A DNA stretch of 64,000 nucleotides, taken from assembly GCA_023238725.1 (NCBI GenBank), contig CM041553.1, forward strand, positions 11,635,992 to 11,699,991. Direction: 5' to 3'. The stretch's first letter is position 1, and every line of letters begins with the position of its first letter. The DNA comes from Scortum barcoo (taxonomy: Eukaryota > Chordata > Actinopteri > Centrarchiformes > Terapontidae). Below are positions 49,801 through 61,700 of this stretch, in pieces. A program made the translations under genes and the position numbers. A model generated the notes under the pieces. It had not been told where the DNA came from and made no database searches. It saw nothing but the letters and a program-made list of their open reading frames with translations.

Positions 49801-52800
49801 TTTATGGATTTAACTAACAAACAGTTTTAATAACAGAAATATACTGCAGCTTTTATATGTTTGGTTTGACTGAAAAAAAAAAACATTTTTCTGGACACTG
49901 ACCAAAGATGATCCTGAATTTCAAAATTTTAAATCCTCAGTTGATGATTTTACTTGCAGAAAATGTTCTTCCTGTGACTTTTTGACAGGTCTATAGTTGT
50001 AGTAATTTGTTATACACTTAAATAAATTAAACTAGATACATAAATTCTGCTGGATTAGGTACCACTCCAGGAGCAGTCAATGGCGCAGAGAAACCCAGTA
50101 AAGATGGTGCCTCTCGGGGCTTCAGGGAGTTGAAAGAGGCCTTGAAGATCCTGGAGAGCCTGAAAAACATGACTGTGGAACAGCTCTGGACCGGCGGTTC
50201 TCCAACATCCCCAACCTCAACCGAACCCGCATCCACAGCTAATGTAGCTGCTTCTGTGACACCTACGGCTCCGGAGAAACCAACCAAGGAGAAACGCTTT
50301 TTGGATGACATCAAGAAGCTGCAGGAGAATCTGAGGAAGACGCTGGACAACGTGGCCATTGTGGAGGAGGAGAAGATGGAGGCAGTCGTGGAGGCAGGGG
50401 GCAGTGCAGGAGCAGGGATAGAGGTAAGTGTCTACACTGTGGCAGAGTCCATTCGGTTTCAGAGTCACTTTTAAGTAAACCGGTTTTCTATGAATTTTCT
50501 GTGAATTCACTGCGTCTTACCTGCTGGTCTGTTGCTGTTCAGGTAGAGAGAGCTGGAGAGGAAAAGCCCCAGCAGGAGCCGCAGACACCAGTGGGTGGAC
50601 AAGAGTGGCCCAGCGAGTTTCTCAGCGACACACCAGTACTGTGCCAACAGAGTGGCGGCAAGCCTGGCGTCACCTTCACCAGTGCCAAGGGAGAGGTGTT
50701 CTCTGTGCTGGAGTGGGCACCAGGTGAGAAATGAGGATGCATAATGTATAAATATCTTTCTCTCCCTCTGTCCATCTATTTCTGCCTCTTTGAATTCCCT
50801 TACTCTCATTTGGTTTTTGCTGAAACCTTTTGGTCATCTCTACTATCAGCTCAGTTGACCAAACTAAATAAGTCATGTGAACTTTAAAAACATTCAGCAC
50901 CTCTCAAGAAACCAGATTATCTGAATTGTGTTGTAGCGATGTGAGAAAGACCTGTAAAGCACTCATACTTCAAGTTTAACCTGATGTGATGACAGTGAGA
51001 ACCAAATATACCTGTTGAATGTAATAGACTGTTGTTAATGTCAGCCTGTCTTGTTTTGAACAGTCTGTTCACATTTTTAACGCATCTGACAATATGATAA
51101 CATTATTTTATTGTACAGATGCTTTTCTTTAACTCATTTCTTCATTACTACTTATGTGACTTGTGACATCAGCTGCTTTCCTTATCCATTCTGTAATGAC
51201 ATAATCTAGCTCTCTGCCCACACACACATGCAAACACACACACACACACACAATGTTTTTGTAAAGTTTCAGTTTCTTTAGTCACCATCTGTCCGTCTTC
51301 TCTTTCTTACTTTAGACACACACTCATTTAAGAAAATGGAGTTTCAGCCAGCAGAGGCAAAGAAGTTCTTCAGCACAGTGAGGAAGGAAATGGCTCTACT
51401 AGCAACATCACTGCCCGATGGCATCATGGTCAAAACATTTGAAGATCGCATGGTGGGTTTTCTGTCGTTGATAGCTTAAGGAATAACCATCACACCATCA
51501 CATTTGTACTTCTGTTGCAACCATTTTAGAATAAAAATAACAAAAGTCATGCTGACAGTGCTGGCCATCTATGGTGGAAGATCTGCTGGAGCGCTATGTG
51601 GCGCTCAATAAATAATCAGAATTTACAATTAATTACACATTATGTGTCTAATCAAATACAGGACAATAAGATTTGGAGCTTGTGAGATGATGTCTAGAAA
51701 TAATTTCAAAGTCTGTGGTTATATGTTATCTTTTATAAGGTTTCGAACAAACTGCATTGAAAGTGTAAGTTTCTAAAAGTGCAGCAAATATTAAGTGATC
51801 TGAGTGCAGATTTGACGTATAAAACTCTCTCACACACAGGGATGCACATTTACTTTGCTAACTAATTCCTTTTGGGGGGGAAAAAAAAAGCAGGGCCCAA
51901 AATTTAACTTTAATGTGTGTGCACAAATTTCAGTGTTTTTTGTTTTGTTTTGTTGTTTTTTTTCTGTGATATACGATCACAGAACATCATTTCATATGCT
52001 CAACATCTTGTTGACATTTTTCATATGACAAGATCATATGAAACCGTGAGTGTTTTCTTGGTCTTTAAAACCGCAGCAGCAGCAGGGAGTAGGACCAAAG
52101 AAGTATTAGGATCCTCCCGTGTTTAAGATAGCAGCAGGGGTTTAAGGGAAAAGGAGTGTTAATATTTAAAAACTCATTAGTAGCAACCTTAAGATAGAAA
52201 ATGCCAGTACTCGTTTAATTTATTTGAGCTATGATGATGTTCTACTGTGTTCTACTGATCATATTGCAACAATAACCTCAGTTTTACACATCAGTCACTT
52301 CACCGACTGTATCTATCAGGAAATATGTCACAAATTTCTTTGCTTTCTCCGCCACAGGACCTGTTCTCAGCTCTCATCAAAGGTCCGACTCGTACTCCTT
52401 ACGAGGATGGTCTGTTCCTGTTTGACATTCAGCTGCCAAACATCTACCCTGCTGTGCCACCTCTGTTTCGCTACCTGTCGCAGTGCAGCGGCCGCCTCAA
52501 CCCCAACCTGTACGACAACGGCAAGGTCTGCGTCAGTCTGCTGGGCACCTGGATTGGCAAGGTGAGTACTTGTTTACAGGATAGTGTATGGTTATGTCCT
52601 ATTGACTTTAGTTTAGAGATACAAAGCAACCTGCATTTTTGTAGTGTACTGGATGTTGACCTCTAATTAAAGGAACAAGCATTAACGTCTGTCAGGCCGA
52701 CCTAAATCATTTAAACCAGTTCTTTTGACCCAGACTTGATTAAAGATCCCCATCCTCTTGAGCAACAAAGTTTTTTTTCATCTTCACAGATTAATTTAGG

Positions 52801-53506
52801 GTGAAGCTTTGAGTTTGACAGCTTTGTGTGAATTATAGTAATTGAATGAAGAGTGCTGCACAAATGATTATTTAGCTAATCCATAACAAAAAATAATTAA
52901 TATGACTGGATTTTTTGGTTGTCTCTGATTTATATCGCAGTAAATTAAATATCTTCAGACTGTTGATCAGACAAAGCAAAACATTTGAAGAAGTCATCTT
53001 GGACTTAAGAAAATTATGAAATCCGTCACAATTTCTGTCAATTTATAGACTAAAAACAACGTTAGTTAATTAATTAGTTGCATCTCTAGTATGTTTTACT
53101 GACAGCTGCTGCATGATGCCAAAACTTTCTTTATCATTAAAGATTTTGATCAGTGTGATATAACCAGAAACTACAGAGCATCACTAGTTATAGATTAATC
53201 TGTTGGGGCCTTTTGACATTGCTAGTATTTATCTGAGTTTTCTTATCAGTATCCTCAGACAGCACAACAAGGTGCTGTAACATGTTTGGCTCTTTAACAC
53301 ATCAGTAGTTCAGTGAAGTTCAAGTTTAAGTTTAATTTAATCTACAGGACAAAACAAAAGAGTGTGTTGTGAGTCCAATGGATATCATTTTCTCAGGAGT
53401 TAGTGCTGATTTGTTGTCTTTCTTGGTGATGTGATTCACAGGGCACTGAGAGATGGACCAGCAAATCCAGCTTGCTGCAAGTCCTCATCTCCATACAAGG
53501 TCAGTG

Positions 53507-53571
<65 letters not shown>

Positions 53572-55633
53572 TCTTTCTGTCTCACACACACACATTTCTC
53601 CACCTCTTCCCAATTTCTTCTCTACAGCACAAAAATGTTTAATTCATGTGTTCATTTCCATCAAAGTTATCTGCAATCTGGCCTGCCAGAGTCCAGATTC
53701 TATTTGTCAATAACATTATATTTTATATGAATCTATAGCTGTGATCTATATAAGGAAGGCAGCTTTATTTATATAGCACATTTCAAACACTGTGGCAAAT
53801 CACAAAGGCAAAGCTTTAAAAGAACATTCAAAAACAATTAAAAAATAATAATAATAAAAAAATAAAAATAATAATAATTATTATTATTTAATAATAATAA
53901 AATAAAATAAATAAATAAATGAAAATAAAAACAGAGATTAAATCAAAAACAAATCGACAAAAACAATCATGGACAGAAATACAGTTGTAGTGATAGTGCA
54001 GTGATAAATTGTAAGTTGCCCCAAATGTAACAAAGAAAATAAAAGTGCAGCAGAGAAAGCGATCAGTCAAAGGCACAGGGGTACAAACAAAGTAATTCAC
54101 TCTCTTGACATTCATTTGTTGATTTGTTGATTTGCATTGTAGCATATGATCACAAGCAAATCTCATGAGACTGACAAAAAAAAAAAGTCAAAGTTGGCTG
54201 GCTTTTTCCTCACTTGGCTGGTACCACTAATAAGCGCATTTATTTGCATTATGGAGTCAGCACTGGTACTAATTCTCTTCTACTCTGGAAATAACTGAAT
54301 TGTTCCCAGATTTATGCAGACCAGCACAGTAAAGAGAAAGAGAGAGAGAACAAGAGATTTTGAATATGTCAGTTATTATTTACATGCAGTACTTTTACCA
54401 GGCCTTAGACTATAAGACTGAGATAAAAGCAAAACTATCCAAATGTGGATAAAGGATGTACACTTGCTACAGATCATGTAAGTAAGCCACGTAAGTTGTG
54501 TGCACAGAGTCGGGTTGAGCAGGGTGTCATCAGCATAATGGTGAATGATGATGTAGACGTAGAAAAAGGCTTCATTATCGTTCAGGGTACAAATGCCAAT
54601 ATAGTTACAATTACATCAAAATGGACATATTTGAGTTTATATTGATGATAAACATTATGTGATGTCAACATGCAAAATCAGATCTGATAATTATTATCAT
54701 AAATGATATAAATTATACACAATAACAATTTCCAAACTGATTGATATCTTGACTTTTTTATGGTTTCTTGGGAACCTGAAATTTTTAGTGGCCTTTTGTA
54801 ATAAACTCTAAACTCACAAATCTGTGTATCTTTCTGCAGGCCTTATTCTCGTCAATGAGCCTTACTATAACGAGGCGGGTTTCGACAGCGATCGAGGCCT
54901 ACAGGAAGGATATGAAAACAGCCGGTGCTATAATGAGATGGCCCTGATCAAGATGGTCCAGTCTATGACACAGCTCCTCCAGAACCCCGTGGAGGTCTTT
55001 AAACAGGAGATCCAGGAGCACTTTGTTTCAAACGGCTGGCGGCTCGTCCACCGTCTGGACATGTGGCTTGAGCTGAATGATGCCGCTGAGAGGGGTCAGG
55101 CAGCACACGTGTCCTCCAGAGATGGGATCATGGGATTAGGGCCCATAGCTGTGGCCCACAGCAGCCCAGGCAAGCCTGGGGAGGAGGGGGTCACGGGATC
55201 AGGAGTTGCCAGTATTATGGAGGAGGAGCTGGAAGATTCAGGACTGAGTCCCTCCACTACAATGGCCTCTCAGCAGGAGCTGAGCCAGAACTCAGACTGC
55301 GACAGCACCCAGGGGAACGCCTCTCTAGTTGGTGAAAACAGGGGGGGCTCTACAGTCCCTAGCTCTGTAGTACGAAGTGGGATGTCAGAATCAGGTTCAG
55401 CGACGGGTAGTGGAGGAGGCATAGGCTCCACAGGAGGCCAGCCGGTGGTGCGACCAAAGAAACGGAGAAAGAGCTACAGGAGTTTCCTCCCTGAGGGCAG
55501 CGGCTACCCAGACATCGGCTTTCCGCTCTTCCCCCTCTCTAAGGGGTTTGTGAAGAGTGTCAGAGGTGTGCTGCTGCAGTACCGAGCTGCGCTGGCCACC
55601 GCTGGCATCACTGAGCACATAGAGGACAAGTAA
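20046..55633 (+). CDS. ube2o: UBE2O, E2/E3 hybrid ubiquitin-conjugating enzyme, complete, 22 coding exons
   Basis: Exons: 20046-20477, 35852-35911, 36310-36420, 36890-36987, 37156-37219, 38248-38391, 38617-38726, 39119-39269, 39586-39643, 41260-41422, 42687-42842, 43849-44003, 44387-44499, 44674-44802, 48856-48945, 49033-49357, 50059-50423, 50543-50723, 51316-51452, 52358-52561, 53442-53499, 54840-55633. All borders are GT/AG, phases match, and the total is 4098 bp, 1365 residues (human about 1292). UBE2O multi-monoubiquitinates basic or orphan proteins without a separate E3. Visible order: Ala/Thr/Ser- and Gly-rich N-terminus; conserved region with LLFSHDLVSGRYRGSVRFGL (residues 50-69); substrate-binding conserved regions across exons 2-8 and 12-15; Lys/Arg NLS in exon 11; acidic EWEDESDSWETDNG in exon 16; coiled coil in exon 17; UBC fold in exons 19-22 with catalytic Cys1072 in NGKVCVSLLGTW; C-terminal NLS KKRRK (about 1308-1312). 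The ATG at 20046 is the first giving MAEPG before the conserved block. Confidence 0.97.
22759..22875. repeat. Near-perfect inverted repeat, 52 bp arms with 13 nt loop
   Basis: The left arm 22759-22810 pairs with 22824-22875 at about 50 of 52 positions. The loop is 22811-22823. The arms contain the phrase ATGCTAAAGGGGGAGACAGC on each strand, which creates mirror-image open frames. The pairing decays abruptly outside 22755-22880. It could be a small palindromic transposon relic or a structured RNA precursor within the UBE2O first intron. Confidence 0.9.
29279..29324. repeat. (AC)23 microsatellite
   Basis: Uninterrupted AC dinucleotides in the intron 1 pyrimidine tract; a likely polymorphic marker. 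Confidence 0.95.
29484..29543. repeat. (TC)30 microsatellite
   Basis: Uninterrupted TC dinucleotides, 60 bp, the longest simple repeat in the window. Confidence 0.95.
31498..31545. repeat. Fragment of a dispersed fish short repeat
   Basis: The phrase GGCTAGCTGTTTCCAG followed by TTATGCTAAGCTAAGCT is one I recall as recurring widely in percomorph genomes as part of a SINE-like or MITE-like repeat. The full element probably extends to both sides (about 31080-31560). The family name is not recalled with certainty. Confidence 0.45.
36993..37013. repeat. (GT)n microsatellite just inside UBE2O intron 4
   Basis: About ten GT units begin 6 bp after the exon 4 donor (CAG|GTAGAG). Confidence 0.9.
37425..37563. 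mobile_element. Small palindromic (MITE-like) element in UBE2O intron 5
   Basis: The left end TTCTGCCAATGCGATG matches the reverse complement of the right end (TTCTGTCAATGTGATG). The pairing continues imperfectly inward (GAGAAAAA, CATTAAAATGAGAAA, CTCAAAATAAT) to a centre near 37490. The whole 139 bp unit is thus a foldback. No coding capacity and no clear target-site duplication were seen. Confidence 0.6.
37728..37775. repeat. Dispersed fish repeat motif (CTTTATTTATRTAGCAC type)
   Basis: CTTTATTTATGTAGCACTTTC here shares its core with CTTTATTTATATAGCACATTTC at about 53762-53783. This motif is common in teleost introns as part of an interspersed repeat of a class I cannot name. The two copies in one gene support repeat status. 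Confidence 0.45.
38861..38980. repeat. Minisatellite, five identical 24 bp units, UBE2O intron 7
   Basis: AAGCACTTATTGCTG recurs at 38866, 38890, 38914, 38938 and 38962, each spaced by GTGTGTGTG, with no differences between copies. A degenerate GTGTAAGAGTGT array follows to about 39050. The array ends about 70 bp before the exon 8 acceptor at 39119. Confidence 0.95.
40769..40804. repeat. (CA)18 microsatellite preceded by (TC)n, UBE2O intron 9
   Basis: A compound TC/CA repeat at about 40754-40804. No effect on splicing is apparent; the nearest exon begins at 41260. Confidence 0.95.
44891..44902 (+). repeat. Target-site duplication, left copy
   Basis: GGAACACCAATC, identical to 48367-48378. 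It immediately precedes the ATCC tail of Rex3. Confidence 0.9.
46115..46855 (-). pseudogene. Rex3 reverse transcriptase fragment (longest open piece)
   Basis: A 246-codon open piece of Rex3 ORF2. It covers the region before the RT domain and the first RT blocks through VYARVLERRIRPIV. After that the frame shifts and the conserved FRPGRGT-like block is no longer in frame. An internal stretch (RRRSWRQKL to about RPRRDSGK) is also out of the ancestral frame, which shows compensating indels. Confidence 0.85.
47454..48245 (-). pseudogene. Rex3 5' region and apurinic endonuclease domain, N-terminal part
   Basis: An open frame of 263 codons. The endonuclease begins at LAIGTWNVTSLGGKEPELV and runs through VCAYGPNSSIEYPAFLESL. 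A frameshift near 47570 moves the following GDFNAHVG block to another frame (47389-47607). Confidence 0.85.
48367..48378 (+). repeat. Target-site duplication, right copy
   Basis: GGAACACCAATC, identical to 44891-44902. It marks the 5' end of the Rex3 element. Confidence 0.9.
53512..53564. repeat. (TC)26 microsatellite 12 bp into UBE2O intron 21
   Basis: Starts 12 bp after the exon 21 donor (CAAG|GTCAGT) and is followed by TTTCTTTCTG and CACACA runs. A pyrimidine repeat this close to a donor can bind PTB or TIA-1 type proteins; that is inference. Confidence 0.95.
53829..53930. repeat. AT-rich simple repeat (AAT/TTA/AAAT)n
   Basis: A low-complexity ATA/TTA tract in UBE2O intron 21, with an AATAATAATTATTATTATT palindromic core. 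Confidence 0.85.
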
Positions 55634-57327
55634 GTGCCTCCTCACCGTTCCCCGACACACCTCTGCACTGTTCCCTTTTCTTGTTTCTCTTCTACCCTAT
55701 CATCGGCCTCGAGCTGTAGAGGAGGATCCATTTCTTGTTGTCTGGGGGGACGACAACTTTCAATCTTCTCTACCGCTGTCCAGAGCTGCACTGTGCCCCC
55801 AGCACTGCCCACATGTTTGTCCTTTACCTCCATTTCTGTCTGTGCTGCTCCTGCTGCCCCACACTCCACATTGTTCTGCCTTTTTTTCCCCAAACTCCCT
55901 CTCGGTCAACTGCGACTGCAGGAGAACGGCAGCTTTGATCAGAAGAGAGAGAAGGTTCTGGTTTGGATACGACTTGATAATGTCTTTGTTCTCCCTCAGT
56001 GTCTCTACAGATGAGTGTGATGAATAAAGAGAGGGGGGACCTCACATGCGCAGTAACACAAACCAATGGGAGCCCGTCACACCGGACCCCTCATCTGTTC
56101 ATGGACGCAGGTAAACACATGGAGATTTTTACAGGAGGGTGTCAAAGTTTGTCCTTTGGCCTCAGCAGGCCACTGACGGACTGAATGAGATGAAGAATCA
56201 GTGCCATGAACTCTCTTCCACCCTCCTCATCCAGCTAGTCTCCAGCAGTGTCCACCATATGGGTGGGGATTTGCTGGGTAATGACTACGCTGTCTGTCTG
56301 CCTGCAAAAATGTAAAGCGGACTCATGATCGTCGCTGCATTTTGAATGAGGTTTAAAGATGGCTGAAAAACTGCAAAGCCCAACCCTCCTAGCTGTTGGG
56401 TCAACTGCAGCTATCTGTAGCACTACTGATATTATCGCTGGACCATCCTGCACTACAACAAATGAATGGACAATCTGGTCTGGGAGAGGTGACACCTTAT
56501 AAATACACTGACCAGGATGATTCTTTTTAAATAGAAGTCACTGGTTGTATGCTTTCTGCCAAATTCTCTCTGTCCACACACACACACACACACACAAATA
56601 TTCAAGTAGTACATACTGAATGTCAGTAAAACTGCCAACCACGTCAGCTTCGGCACTTCTTCCACTACACTTGCTGGTATTTTTCCTTCGCCAATCACTC
56701 GCACTGAACCACGCAGCAAACATGGAGTGACAAAGTTTACATACAAATCACCTCTGGAGGTCAGACTGCTGTAGCTGTTTGGCGCATAGAGAAGCCAGCC
56801 AGGCACAGGACGACAGTTAGGTGGCTGTATGTGAAGGTGTTTGTACTCTAGTCGAAAGCTTAACACAGCGTGCCGCCTCTACATACAAAAGTTCCATTCA
56901 CTTTCTGTAGAATTTAGCAAAGGTTTTTCCATCACCGAAAAGAAGTTGTGCTTTGGTGTTTTGACGCATTTTGAGGTCGTTTTACTCACAGAAGCTGAAG
57001 TGTAGGTTTCAGCGTGGAGCTTTGCCCACAGTGCTCCACTTTTCCATGATAGAGGTGAACCCACATCACTGCAAATGACACAGTTTCCAGAATAAATAGA
57101 AAAAAAACATACAGCATCCATTCCATCATCTCATGTCAACATGTTGCCTTACTTGAATTGTTCTTAATGATCTCAGACCATTGTGTACAGAGCTGCTTGT
57201 GTCATGCTTTAGACATTAACCTATACAGATACTAAAAACCACTAAAACCCTGTTCCAGTGTTTTCCTACTTGATAGTGCAGATCTCTGATCAGTTTTCCG
57301 CTTAATAATTTCTAAGTCATGAGTCTC

Positions 57328-57522
57328 TCACGCCGCAACCATCACTGTATTATGATTTTTCTTCTCCAACTTGCACTTACAGAGTTTAATAAGTTTTGCT
57401 AGATTGTCATTATTTTCTATTATTCCATGTTTTTCCCTGACATGAGCGAAGGCGACTGTTGACCCCACTGATGAGACAAAATCACACATATTACAGCGCG
57501 CAAGACAAAACTTCAGCTCCAT
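57328..57522 (-). CDS. Hypothetical small ORF with a zinc-finger-like Cys/His pattern (doubtful)
   Basis: 64 codons from ATG on -. The pattern CNMC, 13 residues, then HVREKH (C-x2-C-x13-H-x4-H) resembles a single C2H2 or BED-like finger. It lies antisense in the probable UBE2O 3' UTR. No neighbouring exons, promoter or poly(A) site tie it to a gene. It could be a transposase exon relic or chance. Confidence 0.2.
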   Translation of the reverse strand: MELKFCLARCNMCDFVSSVGSTVAFAHVREKHGIIENNDNLAKLIKLCKCKLEKKNHNTVMVAA

Positions 57523-58704
57523 CTCTTTTTTTCTTCTTCTCTCTCTCCATGGAATATATTCAGTCTGGATGAAGAAAAATTTTATTTATTAATTCAAATT
57601 ATCATGAAACTTGCAGATTGTGTTGTAATTAACTGTGAAAAAAAAGTGTAACTCACCTTTGGGTCCAATCGTGCTTCCTGGGGAAATCAGAGCAGTCTTT
57701 GTTTACATCTTTTTAAATCTCATCTCATCTCATGATAATAACATACTGAACATAATGGTTTTTTTTTTCTTTGAAGATAATATTCTCATTGTGATAATTA
57801 TTATTATGATTATAATACAGGTCAGACAAGCCTCCCTTGTTCTTGCTATAACCTGTGAAATAAACGAGAGTGTCAGCTGTCTGGTATTTTACTTGAACAA
57901 AGAGTGTTTATGATTGAGAGAGCACACTGTGCCATTGTGAAACTGAGTGATAGGAGAGGATAAAAACCACGAGCCAAGGGTTGCTGCATTTTAAAGAGAC
58001 TTAGGAAAAAATAGGTCCTGAATGAGGGTATTTACTTTTGCTTTGTCTTCCATTTTTGTCTCCCCATGACTCTTATAACTGGCTTTCCTGAACCACATGT
58101 TGGCAATCAGGCATCTGTGACATTTTGTCCTCCTGGTTTTTATTTTATTATTTCGCTGCCTTTAATGCTACAGAGATGAGAGGACGTGGCGTCGTCTTCT
58201 TCACTGGCTGCTGTAGCATGTAGCCTTCTTTGCTTGTCTCTTTTTGTTTTCCCTCCACTAACTGTTTTATGGTAAAATGTCACCTTAACAATTCTTGGAG
58301 GGAGTGTGTTAGAAATGGTCTGAGCTCAAGAGTTTTGTAGAGGTCGAACACACACTAACACGCAACTCCACCCACAGTCAAGAGGTGATGTTACTGCTCC
58401 ACCTGTCACCCTCTTTTTCATTTTATCAACAGTCGCAGAAACAGAAAATGTGAAGCTATCTGATCTCGAAGCAAAAATCTGGCAGGATATCGAGCACTCG
58501 AGGCTATGTACAATTTCTGTGTATGTGTGTATATTATTCAAATTTAAACCATTATTATTATTATTATTATTGCAACAAGTTTGTTTTACAGCCAAAGCAT
58601 GTAACATGTTGCTTTAAGCCTTTTGAACGGGCTACACACAAGACTTGACTGTACGATGTCTACATTTCCACAGTGGCCTGTTATTGATATATTAAAAAAG
58701 AACT

Positions 58705-58710
58705 AATAAA
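58705..58710 (+). terminator. Candidate distal poly(A) signal of UBE2O
   Basis: AATAAA, 3.07 kb after the stop codon, in an AT-rich context. The nearer hexamer at 56023-56028 is the alternative. Confidence 0.4.
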
Positions 58711-58715
58711 GTTAT

Positions 58716-61700
58716 GATTTGTAGCCTGATTCCCTCTGTACAGATGTCATGACTATATTGAAATATATAAATACATACAGTATATATTTAACACAAACTT
58801 GAGTTCTAACAAGTCATGTGGATGCTTGGGGCATATATGTACAAAATGCTGAGTGTGTTAATGTACTCATTACTTAATTTTTCATTTTTTATTGGTTTAC
58901 TTTTGTTGCATTAAGACAAATGTATAGTGACGTATTAAACTTTGCAAGCAGTACCATAGTAACATTGTGGCTTTTATTTATTTGAAGCTGTTGTATCATC
59001 TGCAGCTTTTCCTCAGGCATGTCAGCTGTTCTCTGTATTTATATTAATATAAATAAATCACATGAAAACAAAACCAGCAATTGAATGATTAATAAGTACT
59101 TCCTGTTCAGTTTTCTGTGCCACAGTCCTTGTCCAAATTGTCCAAAAACTATTAAAATCAATAAGCCATACTGATGCACTTAATTATGTGTATTAATCCC
59201 CAGCTGAAACAAATGTACTATTAATAGTGCCTGAGTCTGTATATTACATTTGTAACCCGTTGTTAAAAGATTTGACTTCAGTAGGAACCTTGAGGCTGAG
59301 TGAGTGTCGCAGACTGAGCAAAGAAACAACACATTGCTGGTTTTGGTCTTTCAAGGGATTTGTCGGCAAAAACAAAAGTGCAGAATAACAGCAGCTTCAT
59401 CTTTTAACTTTATATTAGTAACTAGGTTTAAAAATTTAGTCTAATAGAAGGTCAAACTGTGTCTGATGGTATACTGATGGTACAGGTCTTTGGTGACTGT
59501 TATTTACATCATTTCTTGGGAAGCAAAGGGCTTCGTCAAATCACAATCTACGCAATTTATGTAGTATAATATAGTGATATAGAGTATCTGGGCACTAGTT
59601 TAATCCAGTGTTTGGTTGCCACAGTACATTAAAATTTGTCATTTCAGTATTTCTCTATATTGACAGAAGATCTAACTTGCATCACAGGTTTGAAGGTGTC
59701 CTCTGATGGTTTGTATTGCATGCTGTTGTATTTCATTTACCTTTGCTGAACGTCAGTGTGCATCTGTCATCTGACATCAACAAAATGAAAAGTGAAGTGC
59801 AAGTACAGTTTTGAACCAACAGCAGCAGCTAAGAGTTGAAGTGAACCTGCTAAATGCTCACAAGGGGAGTGGTGGTGGACTCATGTACATGTGGTGAATT
59901 GTGGTGTCATGATCCGTTCATCGTTATGCTTAATATATTTGTGTGTGTTGTGTTTACTCAGTTTATACAGTAAATTTTATTCTTATTTTGTACATTTTGG
60001 TTATGAAACTAATAGAAGTATTTTTGAGTAAGCTTTTGAGTTTAGCAACATAACAGGAGTATCCACATCCTCATTGTCATTGATGATTATACTTATTATC
60101 AAAATTAGTTAAATTATGGGTGTCAGGCCAAAATTATCATAACCTGTGGTCAATAACCGCTGATATGTTTCAAGCTGCAAAGAAATATTTTTATCTTATC
60201 ATTCCAAAGAGCAGACACAGCCATGTTCATAAACCAAATCAGACAGGGTTTTTTGGTCATAATTTATTGTAGTTTTCAATCAAAAACACTCCAGCAGATT
60301 GTTTGATCTGATAATAGAAAAGTTACAGACATTTGTCTAATGGAAAAATAGATCTCTCTGTGAATAAAGAATCAATCATTATTCAATCAACCATAATTTT
60401 CAGTGTGCCAGAAAAAAATAAAAATGACTACTATGAATACTTTTCCCTTCACCGTAAACAGTAAAACTCACAAGACACAAAGCAGCCAGTAAAGACATAA
60501 ATGGCAAATTAACAGTCGGACAAAGTGAGTCTCTTTGACCTGACCTCAGACAGCAAAAATCGGGTTCTTCATCATCTCAAACTTTATTTGTCTGATTGAA
60601 CTCATTTGGATTTTCAATCATGCGGCACTAGAGAGAGAAATTGTATTCAGGCTGAAGGCTGTTGCTCCAATTTCTTCTCCGTAATGAAAAGAAATGCTGA
60701 AGATCTCCTCAGCATTAACTGATGGAGCGGTGGCACCACATCAGTATTAAGAGTTTCTACAAGTTAAAATCTTAAGTTGTCGGTTCACAAAGTAGCTCTG
60801 TGTATTCTTCTGATGGCTTTCTTTTCACTAAATCTTCACTTTGTCCAATTCATCCTTTTCATACAAATCATAAAATCAAAGTTAAATGAGTTTTTTTAAT
60901 GGAGGTGCGAAAACAAATGATTTGATTTTCAGCCAGTAGCAAATGAGAAATCAGTGAATGCACCACTGTGTTCAAACCACCAGGAGGCAGCACAATCAAG
61001 GCACATCAAACAGTTAAAAGGGCCACTGCATCACACAACAAATCTGACTTTGCATAGAAAAAAAAAAAATGGTTGAAAGTGATAGCACCCTGTGGTCACA
61101 GGAAAAATCTGAATGGTCACAAGTAAACAAGACTAAGAAGTAGAAAAAATATATTTCTGCTGCACAAAATTGTGTTTATTTTTCTACTTTTTTCCATGAA
61201 TTACTGGATAATTGTACATCTTAAGGCCCCTAAAAACCCTCAAATGAAACCATCTCAGCAGGAAAAATCTCTTTGTTCCTTCTGGGTACCAAGTAGACAT
61301 ACTAGCTTTATTTTAAGGGGTGAACAAGCCATAAAAAAAAAGGTTTGGAAACACTGTAGGATAACCACTTTTAACAGTCATTAACCCCTCCGGTGCCCAT
61401 CCTCAGGTTCTGGTGCTACAGAACACATTTGAACACAAAAACATCAGCAAAAGCAAAGCAGAACAAGCAAGACTTCAAGTACTGTTTGGATCTTATGTGC
61501 TTGTAGCTCATCAGCTGAATTTCTTCATGTGTAAACATAATTTAACCAACTAAGTGAGAAATTAAATGACAGAAAAATCAACCCTGACATCCTGTGAAGG
61601 CTTCAAAATGGCAATGACAACAAACATACACTGTGCAAAAATATGTATAAGGAATATCTTTTTAAGAAGAAATAAATTTTGGTGGTCTATTCTTTACAAT

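Larger units (their letters stand above)
55634..58715 (+). other. Probable UBE2O 3' UTR
   Basis: About 3.1 kb of non-coding sequence from the stop to AATAAA at 58705-58710. A nearer AATAAA lies at 56023-56028. The first 300 bp are pyrimidine-rich and resemble an intron (see findings). A small - strand zinc-finger-like ORF lies at 57328-57522. The extent is inferred. Confidence 0.5.
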
